DNA of 64,000 bases, taken from positions 62,001-126,000 of the forward strand of contig DAJPFV010000001.1 of assembly GCA_025993015.1 (NCBI GenBank). The letters are read 5' to 3'. The stretch comes from Coriobacteriaceae bacterium (GTDB lineage Bacteria; Actinomycetota; Coriobacteriia; Coriobacteriales; Coriobacteriaceae). The notes under the pieces were generated by a model. The model did no database searches. It worked only from the letters and a program-made list of their open reading frames with translations, and was not told where the DNA came from. Position numbers and translations under genes: made by a program. Of the stretch, positions 16,077-25,628 are shown piece by piece; the first letter of the stretch is position 1; every line of letters starts with the position of its first letter.

Positions 16077-18773
16077 TTACGAGAAGTCAGCAACCTGAGC
16101 AGTCAGCGCCGCCAGGATCTCCTTGAGCTCAGCTGCACGGTCCCTCTTCTTCTGGACCACCGCGGGAGCGGCCTTAGCCACAAAGCCCTCGTTGGCCAGT
16201 GTCTTCTCGCAGCCGGCGAGCTCCTTCTGAGCCGCGGCAATCTCCTTCTCCAGGCGTGCCTTCTCGGCCGAAAGGTCGACCTTGCCCTCGAGCACCACAA
16301 AGACCTCGACGCCGCTGTCGACCACGGCGATGCTCGCAGCCGGCTTCTCAACGTCGGTGCCCATGACCAGCGAGGCAGTGTTCGCCAGCGGCTCGATGGT
16401 CGAGCGCAGGCTCTCGAGCTTCTCGATGTCCTCGGCACCGGCGCGCACGACCACGTCGAGCTCGGCCTTGGGGCTCAAGCGATAACGCGAACGCGTGGCG
16501 CGGGCGGCGGACACGACGGCGCGGCACAGCTCAAACGCGCGCTCGGCGTCCTCGTCAACATATTTGGCGTAGTCGGCGGGCTCGGGCCACTTGGCGATCA
16601 TGAGCGCCTCAGCGCGGTTCACGTTGCCCTCGGCATCCAGGTCGAGCACACTCGCCGGCATGTTGTCCCAGATCTCCTCGGTGACAAACGGCATGAGCGG
16701 GTGCATCAGGCGAATGGAGGTGTCGAGCACAAAGATCAGGTTGCGCTGCGCCTGCAGACGGCCCTCGCCCTTCAGGCGGGCCTTGGTGACCTCGACGTAC
16801 CAGTCGCAGACCTCGTTCCAGAAGAACTGCTGCACGCCGCGAGCCATATCGCCAAAGGTGTAGTTCTCGATACCCTCGGTGACCATCTTGACGGCCTTGG
16901 CCAGGCGGCTGAACATCCAGGCGTCGGCCGGCGTCTCCACGACGGGCTCGCCGGGCGTGTAGCCTTCCATGTTCATAAGCAGGAAGCGACTGGCGTTCCA
17001 GATCTTGGTCACAAACGACTTGGCCTGCTCGGTGCGCGGGCTGTCGATGAGCTTCTTGGTCTTCTTGTCGATGTTCGCGTCGAACTTGACGTCCTGGTTG
17101 TTGGTGCAGAGCGTCAGCAGGTTGAAGCGCATGGCGTCGGCGCCGTACATGCCAATAAGGTCCATGGGGTCAACGCCGTTGCCCTTGGACTTGGACATGC
17201 GGCTGCCGTCCTTGGCAAGAATCGTCGGGTAGATGACGACGTCCTTAAACGGCACCTCGTCCAGGAAGTACAGCGAGCTCATGACCATGCGGGCAACCCA
17301 CAGCGCGATGATGTCGCGTGCGGTGACGAGCGCCGTCGTGGGGTGATGCCCCTCGAGCAGTTCCGGCTTTTGCGGCCAGCCCTGCGTGGCAAAGGTCCAC
17401 AGCTGCGAGCTGAACCAGGTGTCAAGCACATTCTCGTCCTGATGCACGTGATGGCCGCCGCACTTGGGGCACACGTCGGTGTCCTCGGTAAGGGCGTCCT
17501 CCCAGCCGCAGTCCTCGCAGTAGAACACGGGGATGCGGTGGCCCCACCACAGCTGGCGCGAAATGCACCAGTCCTTGAGGTTCTCCATCCAGGTGGTGTA
17601 GGTCTGCGTCCAGCGCGCGGGGTGGAAGGTGACCTTGCCGGAGTTGACGGCGTCGAGCGCCGGCCCCTTGAGCTTGTCGACTGCCACGAACCACTGCTCG
17701 GAAAGCCACGGCTCCAGCGCGGAGTCGCAACGGTAGCAGTGCATGACGGAGTGATCGAGTTCGTCGACGTGATCGAGCAGGTCGTGCTCCTCGAACCACT
17801 TGATGACGGCCTCGCGGCACTCGTCGCGGTTCATGCCGGTAAACTCGCCGTAACCCTCGACGACCACCGCATGCTCATCGAAGATATTGATCTGCGGCAG
17901 GTCGTGGGCCTGACCCATGGCGTAGTCGTTGGGATCGTGGGCCGGGGTGACCTTAACGAAGCCGGAGCCAAAGTTGGCGTCGACATGCCAATCCTCAAAG
18001 ATGGGGATCTCGCGGTCGACGATGGGGAGCTTGACGGTCTTACCCACAAAGGCGGCCTTCTCGGGGTCCTTCGGGGAGACGGCGACGCCCGTGTCGCCGA
18101 GCATGGTCTCGGGGCGCGTGGTGGCGACGACGATGTAGTCCTGGCCGTTGACCGGCTCGGTCAGCGGGTAGCGCAGGTGCCACAGATGGCCCTTCTCGTC
18201 CTTGTACTCGGCCTCGTCGTCCGAGATGGCGGTAGTGCAGTTGGGACACCAGTTGACGATGCGCTTGCCGCGATAGATCAGGCCGTCGTGGTACCAGTCG
18301 CAGAACACCTTGCGCACGGCCTGGGCGTAGTCCTCGTCCATGGTGAAGCGCTCGTTATCAAAGTCGACGGAGCAGCCCATACGCTTGATCTGCTCGACGA
18401 TGATGCCGCCGTACTCGTGGGTCCAATCCCAGCAGGCGTCGACAAACTTGTCGCGACCGATCTCCAGGCGGCTAATGCCCTCGCTCTTGAGCTTCTTGTC
18501 GACCTTGGTCTGCGTAGCGATACCAGCATGATCGGTACCGAGCACCCAGCGCGTAGACTTGCCGCGCATGCGGGCCATACGGATGATGGCGTCCTGGATG
18601 GAGTCGTCGGTGGCGTGACCCATGTGGAGCTTGCCGGTCACGTTGGGAGGCGGAATGGTTACGGTGCAGTCGCCCACGCCCTCGCGGCGCTTGTAGTAGC
18701 CGCCGTCGAGCCACTTCTGCAGGATCGCCGGCTCGTTGGTCGACGGATCGTAGTTCTTGGGCATTTCTTCCAT
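16077..18773 (-). CDS. valS: valyl-tRNA synthetase
   Basis: Class I synthetase of 898 residues, within the usual range for the family. The HIGH-type motif is PPPNVTGKLHMGHA (about residues 41-54), the editing domain has ARDIIALWVARM further on, and the KMSKS loop is DGSRMSKSKGNGVDP near 528-542. The C-terminal arm, about the last 70 residues, is a lysine/glutamate-rich coiled coil (DLSAEKARLEKEIAAAQ). Start MEEMPKNYDP has an AAGGGAGAG ribosome site. The leader holds a 38-base hairpin. I see no T-box (no GGTGG-type specifier terminator motif). Cytoplasmic. Confidence 0.97.
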   Translation of the reverse strand: MEEMPKNYDPSTNEPAILQKWLDGGYYKRREGVGDCTVTIPPPNVTGKLHMGHATDDSIQDAIIRMARMRGKSTRWVLGTDHAGIATQTKVDKKLKSEGISRLEIGRDKFVDACWDWTHEYGGIIVEQIKRMGCSVDFDNERFTMDEDYAQAVRKVFCDWYHDGLIYRGKRIVNWCPNCTTAISDDEAEYKDEKGHLWHLRYPLTEPVNGQDYIVVATTRPETMLGDTGVAVSPKDPEKAAFVGKTVKLPIVDREIPIFEDWHVDANFGSGFVKVTPAHDPNDYAMGQAHDLPQINIFDEHAVVVEGYGEFTGMNRDECREAVIKWFEEHDLLDHVDELDHSVMHCYRCDSALEPWLSEQWFVAVDKLKGPALDAVNSGKVTFHPARWTQTYTTWMENLKDWCISRQLWWGHRIPVFYCEDCGWEDALTEDTDVCPKCGGHHVHQDENVLDTWFSSQLWTFATQGWPQKPELLEGHHPTTALVTARDIIALWVARMVMSSLYFLDEVPFKDVVIYPTILAKDGSRMSKSKGNGVDPMDLIGMYGADAMRFNLLTLCTNNQDVKFDANIDKKTKKLIDSPRTEQAKSFVTKIWNASRFLLMNMEGYTPGEPVVETPADAWMFSRLAKAVKMVTEGIENYTFGDMARGVQQFFWNEVCDWYVEVTKARLKGEGRLQAQRNLIFVLDTSIRLMHPLMPFVTEEIWDNMPASVLDLDAEGNVNRAEALMIAKWPEPADYAKYVDEDAERAFELCRAVVSAARATRSRYRLSPKAELDVVVRAGAEDIEKLESLRSTIEPLANTASLVMGTDVEKPAASIAVVDSGVEVFVVLEGKVDLSAEKARLEKEIAAAQKELAGCEKTLANEGFVAKAAPAVVQKKRDRAAELKEILAALTAQVADFS

Positions 18774-18794
18774 ATATCTCTCCCTTGCCCGTCG

Positions 18795-18832
18795 GGGAGG
18801 AATGTAGGCCCGCTAGGGTCTGCATTCCTCCC
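18795..18832 (-). promoter_or_regulatory. hairpin in the valS leader
   Basis: On the minus strand GGGAGGAATG pairs perfectly with CATTCCTCCC, with a CCC/GGG extension inside. It ends 22 bases before the valS start codon region. It has no T-run. It might affect translation or RNA stability; nothing else is visible. Confidence 0.45.
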
Positions 18833-18928
18833 TTTAGGTATCGATTACTTCAGTCTGATATGACTTCGCTGAGGCTTAAACAAACACACAGAATAACACA
18901 GGTAGTTGGGGTTATTGCGTATCTATAA

Positions 18929-18962
18929 AATAGCCTCCGACCGCGGGTGGTCGGAGGCTATT
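18929..18962. terminator. clpX terminator
   Basis: AATAGCCTCCGACC / GGTCGGAGGCTATT is a perfect 14-bp stem with a 6-base loop. It follows clpX on the minus strand by about 20 bases. Confidence 0.8.
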
Positions 18963-18984
18963 TGCAAACACGTTTTAGGCTGGT

Positions 18985-20397
18985 TTAACCGTAGATGCGC
19001 TGGGGTTGTTCTTCGCCCTTTACGGAGGCTTCGGTTACGATGACCTTGGCTACGCCTTCCTCGCTGGGGAGGTCGAACATCGTCTGCTGCAGTACGTCCT
19101 CGCAGATGGCGCGCAGGCCGCGGGCGCCGGTCTTGCGGGCGAGCGCCATGCGGGCGATCTCGTGCAGGGCTGCGTCCTCAAACTCAAGCTCAACATCCTC
19201 GAGCTGGAACATCTTGCGGTACTGGCGCACCACGGCGTTCTTGGGCTCGGTCAGGATCGACACCAAGTCGTCCTCGTCGAGTGCCTGCGTCTGGGTGACG
19301 ACGGGCGTACGGCCAACGAACTCGGGAATCATGCCAAAGGCGTTGAGGTCCTGCGGGAGCACCTGGCGCAGCAGATCGTTCTCGTCGACCGAGGTGGGGC
19401 CGGCGATCTCGGAGTTAAAGCCCACGCCCTTGTTGCCCACGCGGTCGGCGATGATCTTGTCCAGGCCCACAAAGGCACCGCCACAGATGAACAGGATATT
19501 GGTCGTGTCGATCTGCAGCAGCTCCTGCTGGGGATGCTTGCGGCCGCCGGTGGGCGGAACGCTTGCCACCGTGCCCTCAAGAATCTTAAGCAGCGCCTGC
19601 TGAACGCCCTCGCCCGAAACATCGCGGGTAATGGAGAGGTTCTCGGCCTTGCGGGCGATCTTGTCGATCTCGTCCACGTAGATGATGCCCACCTGCGCGC
19701 GCTCAATATCGCCATCGGCGGCGTTGATGAGCTTGAGCAGGATGTTCTCCACGTCCTCGCCAACGTATCCGGCCTCGGTAAGCGCGGTGGCATCGGCAAT
19801 AGCAAACGGCACCTCGAGGATGCGTGCGAGCGTCTGGGCCAGCAGCGTCTTACCAGTACCGGTGGGGCCGAGCAGCAAGATGTTGGACTTGGCGAGCTCC
19901 ACCTCATCCATATCGTCATCAAACTGGGCGCCCATGCCCGATGCCTCGTCAAAGGCGGACACCGCGGCGCCGCCCTCGATCACGCGACGGTAGTGGTTGT
20001 ACACGGCCACCGACATGGCGCGCTTGGCGTCCTCCTGGCCCATAACATAGGCCGAAAGCTCGTCATAGATCTCGTGCGGCGTCGGCACGTGCGTGATGAC
20101 CTGACGGTCGTCCTCGAGCTCAAAGCCCTCGGCCTCGGGGTCAACGGCGGGCTGGGATGCAGCCTGGCCGTGGTCGTTGAGGAAACCCGGGAGATTGCCG
20201 TTGCGGGCGGCGTCCATAAAGTCCGAAGCCAGCGACTCCTCAAGGATCTCGGAGCAGGCGGCGACGCACTCGTCACAGATAAAGATGTTGGTCGGGCCCT
20301 TTACGAGACGACGGACCTGTCCCTGCTCTTTTCCGCAGAAGGAGCAGCGGATCGGGTTGCCGTTCTCGTCAAAGTTGTCCTGCATGTTACCTGCCAT
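18985..20397 (-). CDS. clpX: ATP-dependent Clp protease ATP-binding subunit ClpX
   Basis: AAA+ unfoldase of 470 residues that feeds substrates to ClpP. The N-terminal C4 zinc finger (CSFCG near residue 18 and CDECVAAC near 40) is followed by an acidic linker, then Walker A GPTGTGKTLLAQTLA near 172-186, Walker B IIYVDEIDKIA near 238, and the pore and sensor regions. It is longer than E. coli ClpX (424) mainly through the linker. It starts two bases after the clpP stop codon, so clpP-clpX are co-transcribed. A second in-frame ATG at 20385 with AGGTAAC before it is an alternative start. Confidence 0.96.
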   Translation of the reverse strand: MAGNMQDNFDENGNPIRCSFCGKEQGQVRRLVKGPTNIFICDECVAACSEILEESLASDFMDAARNGNLPGFLNDHGQAASQPAVDPEAEGFELEDDRQVITHVPTPHEIYDELSAYVMGQEDAKRAMSVAVYNHYRRVIEGGAAVSAFDEASGMGAQFDDDMDEVELAKSNILLLGPTGTGKTLLAQTLARILEVPFAIADATALTEAGYVGEDVENILLKLINAADGDIERAQVGIIYVDEIDKIARKAENLSITRDVSGEGVQQALLKILEGTVASVPPTGGRKHPQQELLQIDTTNILFICGGAFVGLDKIIADRVGNKGVGFNSEIAGPTSVDENDLLRQVLPQDLNAFGMIPEFVGRTPVVTQTQALDEDDLVSILTEPKNAVVRQYRKMFQLEDVELEFEDAALHEIARMALARKTGARGLRAICEDVLQQTMFDLPSEEGVAKVIVTEASVKGEEQPQRIYG

Positions 20398-20398
20398 C

Positions 20399-21025
20399 CT
20401 AGGCGTCCTTCGCGGCGAGATCGCGCGAGGTGACGATACGGTCGATCAAACCGTAGTCGAGGGCCTCGGCAGCGGTCAGGTAGTTGTCGCGCTCGGTGTC
20501 GGCCTGGACCTTCTCGATGGGCTGGCCCGAGGCGTCGGACAGGATCTGGTTGAGCTCGCGACGAGTCTTCTTGATCTCCTCGGCAACGATCTCAATCTCG
20601 GTCTGCTGACCCTGGGCACCGCCGCTGGGCTGGTGAATCATAACCTTGGAGTGCGGCAGGCAGAAGCGCTTGCCCTTGGCGCCGGCCGAAAGCAGCACGG
20701 CGGCCATAGACGCGGCCATACCGACGCAGATGGTGGAGACCTGCGGCTTAATGAAGTTCATGGTGTCCAGAATAGCCAGGCCGGAGTAGACCTCGCCACC
20801 GGGCGAATTGATGTAGAGCGAGATATCCTTCTCGGCATCCTGGCTCTCAAGATGCAGCAGCTGGGCAACGACCAGGTTGGCACTGACGGAGTTGATCTCC
20901 TCGCCCAAAAAGATGATGCGGTCGTTGAGCAGGCGCGAATAGATATCGTAGCTGCGCTCGCCGCGCGGCGTCTGCTCGATAACGTATGGCACGAGGGCGG
21001 AATCGAACTTGGCGATCATACGCAT
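20399..21025 (-). CDS. clpP: ATP-dependent Clp protease proteolytic subunit ClpP
   Basis: Serine peptidase of about 208 residues. The catalytic Ser lies in CVGMAASMAAVLLSAGAKG and the His in LPHSKVMIHQPSGG; the Asp lies further on. It forms the barrel that degrades proteins unfolded by ClpX. It sits between tig and clpX, the conserved tig-clpP-clpX order. Three closely spaced ATG codons (21031, 21025, 21019) and two overlapping ribosome-like sites make the exact start uncertain by a few codons. Confidence 0.95.
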   Translation of the reverse strand: MRMIAKFDSALVPYVIEQTPRGERSYDIYSRLLNDRIIFLGEEINSVSANLVVAQLLHLESQDAEKDISLYINSPGGEVYSGLAILDTMNFIKPQVSTICVGMAASMAAVLLSAGAKGKRFCLPHSKVMIHQPSGGAQGQQTEIEIVAEEIKKTRRELNQILSDASGQPIEKVQADTERDNYLTAAEALDYGLIDRIVTSRDLAAKDA

Positions 21026-21182
21026 CTCCATTTCTCTCTTGCGGACCAAATTGGTTCTAGATAAACGTACGGTGCCCGCATGCTATGCATTGGCTGGCAC
21101 CGTACGAAGCAACCGGATAACCGGTGTATAACTTTACCCCATCACGGGCGCACGCATGCGCTCGCGGGCAAGGTGGCGAGAA

Positions 21183-22484
21183 TTACTCGGCGTCCTTGGC
21201 GGTCTCGTCGACCTCGGTCACCTTGGCGTTCTCGACCAGGTGGTCGACGGCCTTGGAGCGACGGATGGACTCGCGGACGGCAGGCATGCGGCCATCGGCG
21301 ATGAACTCGGCCTTGGAAGCCTCGACGTCCTTGACGCCGGCCTTCTCGAACTCGGCGTTGATGTCATCCTCGGTGACCTCGATCTTGAGCTCGCGGGCGA
21401 GGGCGTCCAGAGCCAGGGACTCACGGGCAACGTCGTTGGCCTGCTTGTGCAGGTCGCCGATGAACTGCTCCATGGTCAGACCGGAAGCGGGCAGCCAGGT
21501 GTCCAGCGTCATGCCACGAGCAGCGAGGTTGGACAGGAAGTTCTGGCCGAGCTCCTCAAAGACGGACTGCTCGTAGTCGGCGTCCATCTCGTCGAGCTGC
21601 AGACGCTCGGCGAGAGCGGAGACGCAACGGTTCTCCTTCTCGGCCGGCAGGCGGGAAGCCTTGTCCTGCTCGATCTCGATCTTGATGGCGTCGCGCATAG
21701 CGTCGATGCTGTCAAAGCCAAAGTCGGACTTGACGAGCTCGTCGGTGAGCTCGGGGGTGTTGCGAACCTTGATGCCCTTGACGGTGACCTCGACGGTGTG
21801 GGTCTCGGCCTCCTCGCCCTCCTCGACCTCGTCGGTCCAGGTGACGGTCTTGACGTCGTCAACGTTAGAGCCGATCAGGGCCTCGTTGAACTCCTTAGGG
21901 TTGCTGTCGCTACCGGCGATGAGCATGCGACCCTCGGCGGCAAAGTTGTCGGCGTTCTCGACGGCCTTGAGGTCGACGGTGACGTAGTCCTCGGCCTCGA
22001 CGGCGCGACCCTCGACGTCCTCGAAGGTGGCACGGTAGTTGAGAAGCATCTCGACCTGGTTGTTGATCTCGGACTCGGTGACCTCCGCAGGGGGCATCTC
22101 GATCTCGACGGCGTCGAAGGAGGAGAGCTCAGCGGCGGGACGCAGGGAGAACTCGACGGTGTAGGTGTAGTCCTCGTGATCCTTGGCGAGGTCGAGCTCC
22201 TTGTAGTCACCGCTCTTGGTGGGGACGATGTCCAGCTCGTTGAGGACGGCGGGCTCGTTGGCGGCGATCAGGTCGTTGGTAGCCTGAGCAAGGGTAGCCT
22301 CGGCGCCAAGAGCGGAGTCGATGACCGGACGGGGAGCCTTGCCAGCGCGGAAGCCCGGGAAGCGATACTTCTTGGCGGTGTCCTTGTAGGCCTTCTTGAT
22401 CGCGGCGTCGACGTCGGCGGCCGGGATGGTGACCGTAGCGGTGAGCTTGGCGTCCTTGACGTCAGAAGCGGTGATGTTCAACAC
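21183..22484 (-). CDS. tig: trigger factor
   Basis: Ribosome-bound chaperone and peptidyl-prolyl isomerase of about 433 residues. The N-terminal ribosome-docking domain has the signature FPGFRAGKAPRPVID (about residues 40-54). The FKBP-like domain spans about 150-245 (AEDYVTVDLKAV ... VTVKGIKVRNTPELTDEL). The rest is the helical C-terminal domain. The start is ambiguous: ATG at 22496 contains the AGGAGG sequence itself, so I prefer GTG (22484) or TTG (22481) just after it. It is the first gene of tig-clpP-clpX. Confidence 0.94.
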   Translation of the reverse strand: MLNITASDVKDAKLTATVTIPAADVDAAIKKAYKDTAKKYRFPGFRAGKAPRPVIDSALGAEATLAQATNDLIAANEPAVLNELDIVPTKSGDYKELDLAKDHEDYTYTVEFSLRPAAELSSFDAVEIEMPPAEVTESEINNQVEMLLNYRATFEDVEGRAVEAEDYVTVDLKAVENADNFAAEGRMLIAGSDSNPKEFNEALIGSNVDDVKTVTWTDEVEEGEEAETHTVEVTVKGIKVRNTPELTDELVKSDFGFDSIDAMRDAIKIEIEQDKASRLPAEKENRCVSALAERLQLDEMDADYEQSVFEELGQNFLSNLAARGMTLDTWLPASGLTMEQFIGDLHKQANDVARESLALDALARELKIEVTEDDINAEFEKAGVKDVEASKAEFIADGRMPAVRESIRRSKAVDHLVENAKVTEVDETAKDAE

Positions 22485-22572
22485 GTTCCTCCTCATACTG
22501 CCCAGCTTATCTGAGGTGCTGGTACCTTTATGCAACAAAGTGTCGCGACGGCCAGGGCCGACGCAAGTGCGA

Positions 22573-22656
22573 TGGTGCGGGCGAAAGGACTCGAACCTTC
22601 ACGGGAATCCCACCAGAACCTAAATCTGGCGCGTCTACCAATTCCGCCACGCCCGC
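22573..22656 (-). tRNA. tRNA-Leu (UAG)
   Basis: The acceptor stem GCGGGCG/CGCCCGC, an anticodon loop with TAG between CCAGA and TCTGG, the long class II variable arm, GGTTCGAGTCC in the T-arm, and an encoded CCA are all visible on the minus strand. Confidence 0.96.
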
Positions 22657-22746
22657 ATGAGCGCACAGACTAGGAATGATAGCAGATACGAACGGCAAGC
22701 GCACGCACACCTTTTACAGGCTCACGACCTCACCACGAGTGCAAAA

Positions 22747-22767
22747 GGCGGGACGAGTTGCCCCGCC
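22747..22767 (-). terminator. terminator of the molybdenum hydroxylase genes
   Basis: Minus strand GGCGGGGC / GTCCCGCC with a short loop, then TTTT. It lies 30 bases after the stop at 22797. Confidence 0.65.
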
Positions 22768-22796
22768 CCGCCCATTACGACTTGTTTGCTGACCCG

Positions 22797-25628
22797 CTAC
22801 TCCCCCAGCAGCGCCTTCTCGGGCGTGATGGGCAGCGAGCGAACCTGATGTCCGGTGGCGTGCGCCACGGCCGAGGCAACGGCGGCGAGCGGCGTGTTGA
22901 TGACGACCTCGCCGATCGACTTGGCGCCAAACGGGCCCGTCGGCTCGTAGCTCGGCTCAAAGGCCACGCGAATGCTGCCGATATCCAGACGCGTGGGCAG
23001 CTTGTAGCTCATAAAGTTGCCGGTGCGCAGGCGACCGCGGTCGTCATGCTCGACAATCTCGTAGAGCGCGTGACCGATACCCTGGGCAATGCCGCCCTCG
23101 GCCTGGACGCGCGCGAGCGCCTCGTTGATCACGGTGCCGCAGTCCACAGCCGCCGCGTAGTCCACCACGGTCACCTTGCCGGTGGCCTTGTCGACCTCGA
23201 CCTCGGCAATGCCGGCCATAAACGGCGGAGGCGAAACGGGCAGGCAGGCAGAGGCATGTGAGGTCAGCGCGTCGCCGCCCGCGATGTTCTTGACGCACAG
23301 GTTGGCAAAGTCACGCAGCGTGAGGTAGCGGTTCTGCTCGCGAGCGGCACGCTCGTCGGACAGACGCACGTACTGGCCATCGAAGACCACGTCGGCGGCG
23401 TCCACGTCCCACATCTGGGCTGCCTTGGCGCAAATCTTCTCACGCAGCTCGGTCGCGGCGTTCTTGGCGGCAAGGCCCGTCACGTACGTACCCGAGCTCG
23501 CATACGAGCCAGCGTCAAACGGCGACACATCGGTGTCCACGCCGCGCACCACAATGAGCGAGCTCTCCACGCCCAGCTCCTCGGCGGCAATCTGCGCCAG
23601 GATCGTGTCGACGCCCATGCCGTTATCGGTGGCGCCGGTGCCGATGGTAATGAAGCCGTCCTCTTCCAGGCGCATGTCGATGCCGGCGATATCCACATTG
23701 GAGATACCCGAGCCCTGCATAGTGAGCGCGCAGCCCAGGGCGCGCACGCGGTCGCCCAGGTCCACGGCCAGCGGCTTGTCGCGCCAACCGATCATGTCCA
23801 TCGCGCGCAGCAGGCAGCGGTCGAGCGCGCAGGCATTGAGCTTCTCGTTGTAGTACTGCGGCATGATCTCGCCCTCGCGCACGATGTTCTTAAGGCGCAG
23901 CTCGGCGGGGTCCATGTGCAGCATGTCGGCGAGCTCGTTGACGGCGCTCTCCACGGCAAACTGGCCCTGGGTGGCACCGTAGCCGCGATACGCGCCGCCG
24001 CGGTTGGTGTTGGTGTAGACGGCGTCCCAGCTAAAGCGGCTCGCCTTCACATGGTTGTAGATCGGCAGGCTCTTGTGGCCCGAAAGGCCAATCGTCGTGG
24101 TGGCGTGCTCGCCGTACGCACCGGCGTTGGACAGCGTGTGCAGGTCGATGGCCGTGATGGTGCCGTCGTTCATGGCGCCCAGCTTGACGGTCATCTGCAT
24201 CTGGTGGCGCGAGTTGCCCGCAGTGATGGTCTCCTCGCGGGTGTAGCAGCAATAGCTCGGACGGCCGGTCTGCTGGGTAACAAATGCCACGAAGATCTCG
24301 CAGCAGCCCGTCTGCTTGGAGCCAAAGCCGCCGCCGATGCGCGGCTTAATAACCTGCACCTGCGACTGCGGAATGTCGAGCGACTGCGCGACCATGCGGC
24401 GCACGTGGAAGGGCACCTGCGTAGAGGTGGTCACCGAGATGCGGCCGAACGCGTCGGTCGTCGCGAAAGCACGGAAGGTCTCCATGGGCGCGGTCTGGGT
24501 GGCCTGGCTGGTGTAGGTGCGGGTGAAGACGATGTCGCTCTGGGCGAATGCCTCGTCCAAATCGCCAAAGTCGCTCGTGCCGCTGCATACCAAGTTGCGC
24601 GAGACATCCCCGCCCTGCGGGAACATAAAGGTCACGTCGCCCTCGGGGTGAACCACGATGTCATTATCGAGCGCCTTGGTAAAGTCAAGCAGCGGCTCGA
24701 GCACCTCATAGTCGACCTTAATGAGCTTGAGTGCCTTGTCGGCGGCCTCCTCGGTCTCGGCGGCGACGATCGCCACCTCTTCGTTTTGGTAACGGACGAG
24801 GTTCTCGAGAATCAGGCGGTCGTAGGGACTCGGCTGCGGATAGCTCTGGCCGGCGATGGTAAAGCGGCGCTGGGGCACGTCCTCGTAGGTGTAGACGCCC
24901 ACGACGCCGGGCACCTTCAGGGCGCGCGACGTATCGATGGAGCGGATCTTGGCGCGGGCATACGGGCTGCGCTTGAGTTTGACGATGAGCGCGCCGGCGG
25001 GCACCATATCGCCCGTGTAGACGGGACGGCCCTCGAGCAGAGCCTTCGAGTCCTTCTTGGGCTGCTTGTGGGTGATTTGCTTGTACGAGACGCCATCGCA
25101 GCTGGTGTCGTTGACCGGTAGCTCGGGCATCTCAAAGCCAACCTGCACGCCAGACTCGTTGAGGAAGCGCACGATGGCGCGCAGCTGGCTCTCGTAGCCG
25201 CTGCAACGGCAGAGGTTGCCGGCAAGCTGGCGCGAGAGCTCCTCGCGCGTGGCGACGAGGCTCGGGTCCTCCTTGGCGGCGCGGGCGAGCGCCAGCACGT
25301 TCATGATGAGGCCGGGGGCGCAAAAACCGCACTGCTCGGCACCTTCGGCAGCCATAGCGCGGGCAAGCGCCTCGGACTCGGCCTTAAGGCCCTCAAGTGT
25401 GGTGATGGAGCGGCCCTCAACACGGGCGGCGGGAACCGAGCAGCTCAGCACCGGGTCGCCGTCGAGCCACACCGTGCACAGGCCGCAGTTGGTGGTTTCG
25501 CAGGCACAGCGCACCGACGCGCAACCCTGCTCGCGCAGCAGCGCGAAGAGCATGGTGTCGGGGGCAATCTGAACCTTGACCTTGCGGCCGTTGAGCGTAA
25601 AGGAAAGATCGATGAGTTTGGCAGCCAT
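22797..25628 (-). CDS. xanthine dehydrogenase-family molybdenum hydroxylase (fused Fe-S and Mo subunits)
   Basis: A 943-residue fusion. Residues 1-160 are the [2Fe-2S] subunit: CASVRCACETTNCGLCTVW for the plant-type cluster and CGFCAPG with CRCSGY for the second cluster. From about 190 on is the molybdopterin subunit, with IGGGFGSKQTGCCE near 445, RGGAYRGYGATQGQF near 555, and the catalytic Glu in GPFGAKSIGE near 900. The family hydroxylates purines, pyrimidines or aldehydes. A separate FAD subunit is encoded immediately upstream, with start and stop overlapping by one base. Some members of this family are selenium-dependent with a non-selenocysteine Se ligand; the selenium genes in this window make that worth testing, but the usual marker genes yqeB/yqeC are not here. 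Confidence 0.88.
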   Translation of the reverse strand: MAAKLIDLSFTLNGRKVKVQIAPDTMLFALLREQGCASVRCACETTNCGLCTVWLDGDPVLSCSVPAARVEGRSITTLEGLKAESEALARAMAAEGAEQCGFCAPGLIMNVLALARAAKEDPSLVATREELSRQLAGNLCRCSGYESQLRAIVRFLNESGVQVGFEMPELPVNDTSCDGVSYKQITHKQPKKDSKALLEGRPVYTGDMVPAGALIVKLKRSPYARAKIRSIDTSRALKVPGVVGVYTYEDVPQRRFTIAGQSYPQPSPYDRLILENLVRYQNEEVAIVAAETEEAADKALKLIKVDYEVLEPLLDFTKALDNDIVVHPEGDVTFMFPQGGDVSRNLVCSGTSDFGDLDEAFAQSDIVFTRTYTSQATQTAPMETFRAFATTDAFGRISVTTSTQVPFHVRRMVAQSLDIPQSQVQVIKPRIGGGFGSKQTGCCEIFVAFVTQQTGRPSYCCYTREETITAGNSRHQMQMTVKLGAMNDGTITAIDLHTLSNAGAYGEHATTTIGLSGHKSLPIYNHVKASRFSWDAVYTNTNRGGAYRGYGATQGQFAVESAVNELADMLHMDPAELRLKNIVREGEIMPQYYNEKLNACALDRCLLRAMDMIGWRDKPLAVDLGDRVRALGCALTMQGSGISNVDIAGIDMRLEEDGFITIGTGATDNGMGVDTILAQIAAEELGVESSLIVVRGVDTDVSPFDAGSYASSGTYVTGLAAKNAATELREKICAKAAQMWDVDAADVVFDGQYVRLSDERAAREQNRYLTLRDFANLCVKNIAGGDALTSHASACLPVSPPPFMAGIAEVEVDKATGKVTVVDYAAAVDCGTVINEALARVQAEGGIAQGIGHALYEIVEHDDRGRLRTGNFMSYKLPTRLDIGSIRVAFEPSYEPTGPFGAKSIGEVVINTPLAAVASAVAHATGHQVRSLPITPEKALLGE

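Noticed and set aside
18774..18928. T-box riboswitch before valS (and before thrS)
   Set aside because: A hairpin exists before valS, but no T-box signature sequence or terminator/antiterminator pair was seen at either leader.
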